Shown in pieces: positions 28,425-36,395 of a DNA stretch of 64,000 nucleotides; the stretch's first letter is position 1, and the number at the start of each line of letters is the position of its first letter. Source of the DNA: Massilia sp. HP4 (GTDB lineage: Bacteria; Pseudomonadota; Gammaproteobacteria; Burkholderiales; Burkholderiaceae_D); NCBI RefSeq assembly GCF_005222695.1, contig NZ_STGG01000011.1, positions 248,001 through 312,000 on the forward strand. The letters run 5' to 3'. Below the pieces are notes generated by a model, which made no database searches, had not been told where the DNA came from, and saw only the letters and a list, made by a program, of their open reading frames with translations. A program made the translations under genes and the position numbers.

Positions 28425-30323
28425 ATGCAGGATCTACAACAGTATGGAGCGTGGCGGGCCGGTGTTGCCGCCAGCCTCGAGGGCTATGGCAATGCCCTGC
28501 GCGAAGCCGGATTGATCGACGCCGCCGGCGAACAGCTGCTGGCGCGCGCCCTCGGGCGCTTGCGCGACGACCGGCTGTCGGTCGCCTTCGTGGCCGAGTT
28601 CTCGCGCGGCAAAACCGAGCTGATCAACGCCTTGTTCTTCGCCGACTACGGCCAGCGCATCCTGCCGTCCAGCGCCGGCCGCACCACCATGTGCCCGACC
28701 GAGCTGCTGTGGGATGCCCAGCTGCCGCCCTGCATCCGCCTGCTGCCGATCGAAACCCGCGCCGGCCAGCTGTCTACCGGCGACTACCGCGACGATCCCG
28801 GCGCCTGGACCGTGCTGCCGCTCGAGCTCGACGATCCTGCCGGCATGCACGAGACGCTGCGCCAGGTCAGCCAGACCCGCTACGTGCCAGTCGCCGAGGC
28901 CGAGCGCTACGGCCTGTTCGACCCGGAGGATCCCGACCTGGCCGCCAGCGTGGACGCGGATGGAAACATCGAGATTCCGCGCTGGCGCCACGCCATCATC
29001 AACTTGCCGCATCCGCTGCTTAAGCAGGGCCTGGTGATCCTCGACACGCCGGGCCTGAACGCGATCGGCACCGAGCCCGAACTGACCTTGAACCTGATCC
29101 CGAACGCGCATGCCGTGCTGTTCGTGCTGGCCGCCGACACCGGCGTCACGCGCAGCGACATCGACGTCTGGCGCACCCATATCGGCGCCGGGCCGGGCCG
29201 GCTGGCAGTGCTCAACAAGATCGACGCCATGTGGGACGAGCTCAAGAGCGGCGCCGCCATCGATGCCGAGATCGCGCGCCAGCAGCACGACGTCGCGCGC
29301 CTGCTCGGGCTGGACGCCGGCCAGGTCTACCCTGTCTCGGCCCACAAGGCGCTGGTCGGGCGCATCGGCGGCGACATGGGCTTGTTCGAGCGCAGCCGCC
29401 TGGGCGAACTCGAATCGGCCCTGTTCCATCAGTTGATCCCGGCGCGCCGCGCGATCAATGCGCGCCAGCTGCGCGCCGACCTCGAAGTGCTCGCGGCCGG
29501 CCAGCAGATGCTGGTGGCGGCGCGCCTGCGCGAGCTGGTCGAGCAGTTACAGGAACTACGCAGCCTGCGCGGCAAGAACCAGGGCATGATCGCCCATATG
29601 GTGCGCCGGGTGGAGGCCGAGAAGAAGGAATTCGACGCCGGCCTGTTCAAGCTGCAGGGCACGCGCGCCGTGTTCACGCGCCTGTCGACCGAGCTGTACA
29701 CCTTGGTCGGCATGGACGGCCTGCAAGACCGGACCGAAACGGTGCGCGCCGCGATGGCGGCAAGCCGCTTCGCCACCGGCATGCGCGCGCCGGTGCGCAA
29801 CTACTTCGCCGGCGCGCGCGCCGCGCTGATTGATGCCTGCGCCAAGGTCGACGAGATCAAGGCCATGATGGACGCCATGCAGCGCCGCTTCGCGGCCGAA
29901 CACGGCCTGTCGCTGGCCCCGCCGCAAACCTTGTCGCTGACGCGCCATGTCGACGAGATCGACGCCATCGAAGAGCTGTTCGTGCGCCAGTTCGGCACCG
30001 CGACGCTGCTGATGACCAGCCGCGCGACCCTGCTCGAGCGCTTCTTCGATTCGATCGCCTCGCGCGTGCGGCGCGTCTACCGCGCCGCCAATGCCGATGT
30101 CGAAGCCTGGCTGAAGGTCGTCAATGCGCCGCTGGAGGCGCAGATCCGTCAGCACCGCGACAGCCTGCGCCAGCGCCAGGCCACGGTCCAGCGCATCCAC
30201 GACGCCAGCGACAGCCTGGAACAGAAGATCGGCGCCTTCGAGCACGGCCAGGCCGAGCTCGAGACCACGCGCATCCGCCTGGCCGCCGTCGCGGCCGGCG
30301 TCACCACCCTACTCGAGGCCTAG
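28425..30323 (+). CDS. Dynamin-like GTPase
   Basis: 632 aa. The G1 loop is AEFSRGKTELINALF near residue 60, with Ala at the first P-loop position where family members usually have Gly. G3 is LVILDTPGLNAIGTEPEL, G4 is AVLNKIDAMWDEL and the possible G5 is YPVSAHKALVG. The C-terminal half is long and helical with likely coiled coils, as expected for the stalk of bacterial dynamin-like proteins. No membrane segment is obvious. Such proteins act on membranes in nucleotide-dependent assemblies. The gene lies between mutM and mutY with gaps of 18-21 nt. Confidence 0.85.
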   Translation: MQDLQQYGAWRAGVAASLEGYGNALREAGLIDAAGEQLLARALGRLRDDRLSVAFVAEFSRGKTELINALFFADYGQRILPSSAGRTTMCPTELLWDAQLPPCIRLLPIETRAGQLSTGDYRDDPGAWTVLPLELDDPAGMHETLRQVSQTRYVPVAEAERYGLFDPEDPDLAASVDADGNIEIPRWRHAIINLPHPLLKQGLVILDTPGLNAIGTEPELTLNLIPNAHAVLFVLAADTGVTRSDIDVWRTHIGAGPGRLAVLNKIDAMWDELKSGAAIDAEIARQQHDVARLLGLDAGQVYPVSAHKALVGRIGGDMGLFERSRLGELESALFHQLIPARRAINARQLRADLEVLAAGQQMLVAARLRELVEQLQELRSLRGKNQGMIAHMVRRVEAEKKEFDAGLFKLQGTRAVFTRLSTELYTLVGMDGLQDRTETVRAAMAASRFATGMRAPVRNYFAGARAALIDACAKVDEIKAMMDAMQRRFAAEHGLSLAPPQTLSLTRHVDEIDAIEELFVRQFGTATLLMTSRATLLERFFDSIASRVRRVYRAANADVEAWLKVVNAPLEAQIRQHRDSLRQRQATVQRIHDASDSLEQKIGAFEHGQAELETTRIRLAAVAAGVTTLLEA

Positions 30324-30341
30324 CGCCTGCACAGATACCGC

Positions 30342-31466
30342 ATGAAACGCCTCACCGAGTTTGACCAGCTGGCCGATCCGACCTTCTCCGACGCCGTGAT
30401 CGGCTGGCAGCGCAGCCATGGCCGCCACACCCTGCCCTGGCAAAACACCACCGACGCCTACCGCGTCTGGCTGTCCGAGATCATGCTGCAGCAGACGCAA
30501 GTCGCCGCGGTGCTGGGCTATTACGCGCGCTTCCTGGAGCGCTTCCCGACCGTCCACGCGCTGGCCGAGGCGCCATCCGAGGACGTGATGGCGCACTGGA
30601 GCGGCCTCGGTTACTACACCCGCGCGCGCAACCTGCACGCCTGTGCCAAGCGCGTGGTACAGGACTACGACGGCGTGTTCCCGAGCGACCCGGTGCTGCT
30701 GGCCGACCTGCCCGGCATCGGCCGCTCGACGGCGGCGGCGATCGCGGCGTTCTCCAGCGGCGTGCGCGCCGCCATCCTGGACGGCAACGTCAAGCGCGTG
30801 TTCGCGCGCGTATTCGGGGTCGATGCCTATCCGGGCCTGAAACCGGTCGAGGACGCGCTGTGGCGGCGCGCCGACGCCCTGCTGCCCGAGGTGGCCGGCA
30901 ACCCGGGCGCCATCGAGTCCTATACCCAGGGCCTGATGGACTTGGGCGCCACCCTGTGCACCCGCTCGCGGCCCGACTGCGGCCGCTGCCCGCTGCAGTC
31001 GCGCTGCGTGGCGTTCGCCACCGGCCGCACCGCCGAACTGCCGGTGCGCAAACCGAAGAAGGCGACGCCCGAAAAACGCACCGCGCTGCTGGTCGTGATC
31101 GACAGTGGCGAGGTGCTGCTGGAACAGCGGCCGCAGACGGGCATCTGGGGCGGGCTGCTGTCGTTGCCGGAGGTCGGCGGACACGTGCCGATGGACGACG
31201 ATGAGCCGCCGGTCTGTACGTCGGATGTGGCGGCAGCGGCCGGGACCTTCGGCCCGCTCGACGAAGTGCGGCCACTGAGCCCGCTGGTGCATGTGTTCAC
31301 CCACTACAAGCTGCATATCGCACCGTTCGCGGTGACACTGGCGGCGCGTGCCGAACTAGCGCCTGGTTACGCCTGGTGGAAACTGGCGTCGATCGGCGAG
31401 GCGCCGCTGCCGGCGCCGGTCAAGAAGCTGTTGCTGGATCTGGCAAGACCAAATTTGTTTGATTAG
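30342..31466 (+). CDS. mutY: A/G-specific adenine glycosylase
   Basis: 374 aa. Catalytic Glu46 is in SEIMLQQTQVAAVLG, the helix-hairpin-helix is LPGIGRSTAAAIAAF, and the catalytic Asp ~146 is in LDGNVKRVFARVFG. The [4Fe-4S] ligands are Cys206, Cys213, Cys216 and Cys222 in CTRSRPDCGRCPLQSRC. The C-terminal NUDIX-like domain (~245-370) recognises 8-oxoguanine. MutY removes adenine mispaired with 8-oxoG. It ends the mutM-GTPase-mutY set; downstream base composition shifts at the TA module. Confidence 0.97.
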   Translation: MKRLTEFDQLADPTFSDAVIGWQRSHGRHTLPWQNTTDAYRVWLSEIMLQQTQVAAVLGYYARFLERFPTVHALAEAPSEDVMAHWSGLGYYTRARNLHACAKRVVQDYDGVFPSDPVLLADLPGIGRSTAAAIAAFSSGVRAAILDGNVKRVFARVFGVDAYPGLKPVEDALWRRADALLPEVAGNPGAIESYTQGLMDLGATLCTRSRPDCGRCPLQSRCVAFATGRTAELPVRKPKKATPEKRTALLVVIDSGEVLLEQRPQTGIWGGLLSLPEVGGHVPMDDDEPPVCTSDVAAAAGTFGPLDEVRPLSPLVHVFTHYKLHIAPFAVTLAARAELAPGYAWWKLASIGEAPLPAPVKKLLLDLARPNLFD

Positions 31467-31485
31467 TGGGTTTCAATTTTTTTCG

Positions 31486-31506
31486 GTTTTCACGTTACGT
31501 GAAAAC
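31486..31506. promoter_or_regulatory. Perfect 21-nt palindrome, probable operator of the AbiEi/AbiEii-like operon
   Basis: Two perfect 10-nt arms (gttttcacgt and acgtgaaaac) flank one central T. The palindrome ends nine bases before the predicted -35 box. AbiEi antitoxins are known to autorepress by binding inverted repeats in their own promoter, so this is the natural candidate site. Assignment to that protein is inference from position. Confidence 0.65.
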
Positions 31507-31515
31507 GATAAATAA

Positions 31516-31544
31516 TTGAAAAATCATCGAATCCTGCTTAAAAT
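31516..31544 (+). promoter_or_regulatory. Predicted sigma-70 promoter of the AbiEi/AbiEii-like operon
   Basis: TTGAAA (31516-31521) and TAAAAT (31539-31544) are separated by 17 bp. The expected start of transcription is near 31551, about 30 nt before the ATG. The surrounding sequence is markedly A/T-richer than the neighbouring mutY gene. Confidence 0.65.
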
Positions 31545-31580
31545 GGATGCATTGATTGACCGTAAGAACTGAGGGAATTG

Positions 31581-32654
31581 ATGAATAATCTTGCATTTTC
31601 CTACGATCATTCTGGCGCTGAAATAAGCCTGATCCTGGAGGCACTCGATGCTCTCAAGGAAAAAGTGAGCATCGAAGGAAGCCTGGTCGAACTTGAAGCA
31701 ACCCCATCAGCGATGTACCAGGCCGATGCAGCAATCGAACTGGCATACGAAAACGGCTCATTCCACTATATTGTCGAGTGCAAATTCGCGGTCGATCGCA
31801 AGGCACACATCGATAGGATTCGTCGTCAACTGGAAACGATTGGCGGTCCCGGCCTGCTCGTCGTCCCACACCTCACGAAGGAACTGGCCGAGCACTGTCG
31901 CCTCACTGGATTGCAGTTCATCGATACGAGCGGCAATGCTTATCTGCGCGCACCCGGCCTTTTCATTCTCATTACCGGTGAAAAGCGCGAACACAAACAG
32001 CAGTCCCAGCAGAAGGGATTGACGAATGCTGCGGCCCTTCGTGTCGTATTCGCCTTGCTTGCCAAGCCAGATTCCGTGCATTTGCCATACAAGGAACTAG
32101 CGAATCAGGCTGGCGTGTCGCTTGGCACAGTCTATAACGTGCTGAACGATCTTGAACGACGTGGCTACCTCATCAATAAAGGGAATTCCGGACGCAGGAG
32201 ATTGCTGGAGCCGGGACGCTTGGTCGATGAGTGGGCCATCAACTACCCCACCACCCTACGTACCAAGCTGAACAGCCGATGCTTCAGCGCTCCCGAAGCG
32301 TCCTGGTGGCGAAAGATCGACCTGGACAACTTCGACTTCACATGGGGGGGGGAAGTAGCGGCATCAATGCTGACCGGCTATCTCAAGCCGGCGACGCAAA
32401 CCCTGTACATCCGGCCGGACGAAATGGATGGCGTGATCAAGACATTGAGCAAGCAGCATCGCATCAGGCCTGACAACAATGGCGACATTGAGATACTGGA
32501 AAAATTCTGGCACTGGGAGCCAGCAGCAGCGTCCGATATCGCACCGCCGCTGCTGGTCTACTCGGAACTCCTCGCGCTGCTCGATCCACGCACGCAAGAA
32601 ACAGCAAACATGATCAAGGAAAGATTCATCGATGCCGCGTTCAATTCGGACTGA
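31581..32654 (+). CDS. AbiEi-type antitoxin/transcriptional regulator (type IV TA-like)
   Basis: 357 aa from the ATG with GAGGG five bases upstream (a TTG lies one codon earlier). Residues 1-135 carry Asp49 (QADAAIEL) and Glu66-x-Lys68 (YIVECKFAVDRK), the pattern of a PD-(D/E)XK-like fold. A winged-helix domain follows at ~147-200 (LPYKELANQAGVSLGTVYNV, then LERRGYLINK). This matches AbiEi_2-type regulators, which neutralise AbiEii nucleotidyltransferases and repress their own promoter. It overlaps the next gene by 23 nt. A run of nine G lies at codons ~255-258. The composition is A/T-richer than the flanks, suggesting acquisition. Confidence 0.8.
   Translation: MNNLAFSYDHSGAEISLILEALDALKEKVSIEGSLVELEATPSAMYQADAAIELAYENGSFHYIVECKFAVDRKAHIDRIRRQLETIGGPGLLVVPHLTKELAEHCRLTGLQFIDTSGNAYLRAPGLFILITGEKREHKQQSQQKGLTNAAALRVVFALLAKPDSVHLPYKELANQAGVSLGTVYNVLNDLERRGYLINKGNSGRRRLLEPGRLVDEWAINYPTTLRTKLNSRCFSAPEASWWRKIDLDNFDFTWGGEVAASMLTGYLKPATQTLYIRPDEMDGVIKTLSKQHRIRPDNNGDIEILEKFWHWEPAAASDIAPPLLVYSELLALLDPRTQETANMIKERFIDAAFNSD
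32344..32352 (+). repeat. Homopolymeric run of nine G inside the AbiEi-like gene
   Basis: Nine consecutive G within codons for Trp-Gly-Gly-Glu. Gain or loss of one G would shift the frame of the antitoxin downstream of its DNA-binding domain. Runs of this length are hotspots for slippage in replication and also for base-calling error. Confidence 0.95.
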
Positions 32655-33486
32655 CCGCCCCGTCGATCACGTCACGATCGACATCCTGCGCGCGGTGGCG
32701 GAAGAAGCACGAATGGAGCGGGTCGATTACATGCTCGTCGGCGCCACCGCACGGGATATTCTCCTCACGCATGTATTCGGCCTAGCCACACGGCGCGCGA
32801 CGTACGACGTTGATTTCGCCATTGCCGTCAAAGACTGGGATCAGTTCAACGCCCTGAAAACGAGACTCATTGCGCGTGGAACATTTACGACAGGAGAACA
32901 GGCACAACAGCGCCTTTACTATAAAGGCACTGACGGTGATCTGCACTATCACCTCGACCTTGTACCATTCGGAAGAATATCCCAAGGAACCGACGAACTG
33001 GCCTGGCCTCCGGACATGAAGGTCATCATGAACCTGGCCGGATATGACGACGCATTCGCCGCCGCAGAATCAGTGACATTCGCACCCGGCTTCGACGCCA
33101 ACGTGGTTTCGCTTGCCGGCCTGGCCATACTCAAGCTGGTCGCATGGTCGGACCGCGGACGGCAAAACCCGAAGGACGCCCAGGATCTCATCCACCTGAT
33201 GGGCAGCTATGCCTCTGCAGGAAATCTCGACCGGATCTACGACGACGATCGCGTCATCGAAGCCGGCCAATATGATCCCGACCTGGCAGGCGTCTACTTG
33301 CTGGGCAAGGATATCCGCCGGGTCGCAAGTAAACCGACAATCGCTGTGCTGAACCAGATCCTCGAGCGCGACTTCGACCGTCTGTCGAGAGAGATGACCA
33401 GAACAATGCGCCATCTCGACGATGTCGAGAAATGGGTCGAGACCTGCTTACGCCTGCTGCAGCAGGCCATAGGCGAACGCTTGTAA
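32632..33486 (+). CDS. AbiEii-type nucleotidyltransferase (putative toxin)
   Basis: 284 aa. Nucleotidyltransferase motifs are visible: Gly37...Arg41-Asp42 in MLVGATARDILLTHVFGL, the metal pair Asp59-x-Asp61 in TYDVDFAIAV and a third acidic residue Asp109 in YHLDLVPFGR. Later LAILKLVAWSDRGRQNPKDAQDL gives the K...R...KDxxD pattern of AbiEii. Some AbiEii toxins (MenT group) transfer nucleotides to tRNA acceptor ends and stop growth; related AbiE loci abort phage infection. Toxicity here is inferred. The start lies inside the antitoxin gene, so translation is probably coupled. Confidence 0.78.
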   Translation: MPRSIRTDRPVDHVTIDILRAVAEEARMERVDYMLVGATARDILLTHVFGLATRRATYDVDFAIAVKDWDQFNALKTRLIARGTFTTGEQAQQRLYYKGTDGDLHYHLDLVPFGRISQGTDELAWPPDMKVIMNLAGYDDAFAAAESVTFAPGFDANVVSLAGLAILKLVAWSDRGRQNPKDAQDLIHLMGSYASAGNLDRIYDDDRVIEAGQYDPDLAGVYLLGKDIRRVASKPTIAVLNQILERDFDRLSREMTRTMRHLDDVEKWVETCLRLLQQAIGERL

Positions 33487-33534
33487 GCAGGATGCAGAGC
33501 GCAGCGCGTCGATCCGGCGCGTGACTGCCCTGGA

Positions 33535-34674
<1,140 letters not shown>

Positions 34675-34679
34675 GGATG

Positions 34680-36332
34680 TCAGCCGCTGCAGGCGGCCAG
34701 GGTCGAGCGCAGGATGTCCAGCGGCGCGGTCGTGATCGACGGGCTGCCGAGGGGCTTGAGCAGGATGAAGCGGATTTCGCCGCCCTCGTTCTTCTTGTCG
34801 ACTTCCATCAGCTCGATCCAGCGTGCCTCGCCCAGGTCGGGCGCCACGGCCGGCAGGCCGGCGGCGCGCACCAGGGCGCGCACGCGCTCCACGGCCGCGG
34901 GTTCGATCAGGCCCAGGCGCGCCGACATATCGGCCGCCATCACCATGCCGCAGCCGACCGCCTCGCCGTGCAGCCATTCGCCATAGCCCAGGCCATTCTC
35001 GATCGCGTGGCCGAAGGTGTGGCCGAAGTTCAGCACCGCGCGCAGGCCGCCTTCGCGTTCGTCCTTGCGCACCACGTCGGACTTGATCTCGCACGAGCGC
35101 GCGATCGCATGGGCGAGCGCTTGCGGCTCGCGCGCAAGCAGGGCGCCGACATTGGCTTCGATCCAGTCGAAGAAGGCGGCGTCGAGGATGGCGCCATGCT
35201 TGATCACCTCGGCCAGGCCGGCCGACAGCTCGCGCGCCGGCAGGGTGTCGAGCGTGGCGGTGTCGGCGATGACGGCGCGCGGCTGATAGAAGGCGCCGAT
35301 CATGTTCTTGCCCAGCGGGTGGTTGATGCCGGTCTTGCCGCCCACCGAGGAATCGACCTGCGCCAGGAGCGTCGTCGGGATCTGCACGAAGGGCACGCCG
35401 CGCATATAGCTAGAGGCGGCAAAGCCGGTCAGGTCGCCGATCACGCCGCCGCCCAGCGCCACCAGCGTGGTCTTGCGGTCACATTTATGTTGCAGCAGCG
35501 CGTCGTACACCAGGTTCAGCGACTGCCAGTTCTTGTGCTCTTCGCCGTCGGGCAGCACGATCTGTACCACGTCGCGGCCCGCCGCGCGCAGGTGGCCGGC
35601 CACCTTGTCCAGGTAGAGCGGCGCCACCGTGGTGTTGGTGACGATGGCGACCTTGCCGCTGCCGATGTGGCGCGCCAGCAGCGCGGCGTCGTCCAGCAAG
35701 CCGGGGCCGATCGCGATCGGGTAGCTGCGGTCGCCGAGGTCGACGTTGATGGTGATGCAGTCCTGTTCGTTCATCGATGTCCTTGCATGCCGGCGCGCGC
35801 GTGCATTCTCTTGCGCCGCCAGCTGGTCCAATATGGTTTGTACCATCGATTGTACGTTAGGACGGCCGGTGTCGATGACGAGGTCCGCAATCTCGCGGTA
35901 CAGCGGATCGCGCTCGGCCCACAGCGTCTCGAGCTTCGCGCGCGGGTCGGCCGTCTGCAGCAGCGGGCGGTTCTTGTCGTGGGCGGTGCGCTGCAGGATG
36001 CTGCCGATCGAGGCGCGCAGGTAGATCACGGTGCCGCGCTCGGCCAGCAGGGCGCGGCTGTGCGGGTTCAATACGGCGCCGCCGCCGGTGGCCAGCACCA
36101 GGCCCTGCTGCCCGGTCAGGTCGCGGATCACGTCCGCTTCGCGGCGCCTGAAGCAAGCCTCGCCCTCGATCTCGAAAATCCAGGGAATGGTGGCGCCGGT
36201 GCGCGTCTCGATCTCGTGGTCGGAATCGACGAAGCGGCGATTGAGCTTGCGTGCAAGCAATCGACCGATCGTGGTCTTCCCTGCCCCCATCAGGCCAACA
36301 AGGAAGATATTGTCGTTCTTGGGATGTGGCAC
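34680..36332 (-). CDS. aroKB: Shikimate kinase and 3-dehydroquinate synthase in one reading frame (AroK-AroB)
   Basis: 550 aa from a GTG ([20 protein letters not shown]; a TTG two codons earlier is possible). Residues ~8-170 are AroK: P-loop [28 protein letters not shown], the catalytic region [12 protein letters not shown] and RPLLQ. No stop follows; after an Ala/Arg linker the frame runs into AroB from ~Met187 ([21 protein letters not shown] NAD site, [20 protein letters not shown], zinc ligands in [13 protein letters not shown]). Internal ATG at 35774 has AAGGA five bases before it, so AroB may also be made alone. The two catalyse non-adjacent shikimate steps. Confidence 0.88.
   Translation of the reverse strand: MPHPKNDNIFLVGLMGAGKTTIGRLLARKLNRRFVDSDHEIETRTGATIPWIFEIEGEACFRRREADVIRDLTGQQGLVLATGGGAVLNPHSRALLAERGTVIYLRASIGSILQRTAHDKNRPLLQTADPRAKLETLWAERDPLYREIADLVIDTGRPNVQSMVQTILDQLAAQENARARRHARTSMNEQDCITINVDLGDRSYPIAIGPGLLDDAALLARHIGSGKVAIVTNTTVAPLYLDKVAGHLRAAGRDVVQIVLPDGEEHKNWQSLNLVYDALLQHKCDRKTTLVALGGGVIGDLTGFAASSYMRGVPFVQIPTTLLAQVDSSVGGKTGINHPLGKNMIGAFYQPRAVIADTATLDTLPARELSAGLAEVIKHGAILDAAFFDWIEANVGALLAREPQALAHAIARSCEIKSDVVRKDEREGGLRAVLNFGHTFGHAIENGLGYGEWLHGEAVGCGMVMAADMSARLGLIEPAAVERVRALVRAAGLPAVAPDLGEARWIELMEVDKKNEGGEIRFILLKPLGSPSITTAPLDILRSTLAACSG
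35772..35785 (-). promoter_or_regulatory. Internal ribosome-binding site and ATG for independent AroB
   Basis: On the minus strand the sequence reads aaggacatcgatg: AAGGA, five bases, then ATG for [11 protein letters not shown]. The position matches the usual AroB N-terminus. It suggests that a separate ~364-aa AroB can be translated in addition to the fused product. Confidence 0.6.
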
Positions 36333-36351
36333 TACCAAACCCGCTCAAATG

Positions 36352-36377
36352 AAAAGACGGCCAGTATAGACTGGCCG
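36352..36377 (-). terminator. Intrinsic terminator of the pil-lipoprotein operon
   Basis: A perfect 8-bp stem (cggccagt/actggccg) with a 4-nt loop; on the minus strand it is followed by TCTTTTC. It lies about 18 nt after the stop of the Ig-like lipoprotein gene and just before the aroKB start. Confidence 0.75.
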
Positions 36378-36395
36378 CCTGTCAATCCGCGAATT

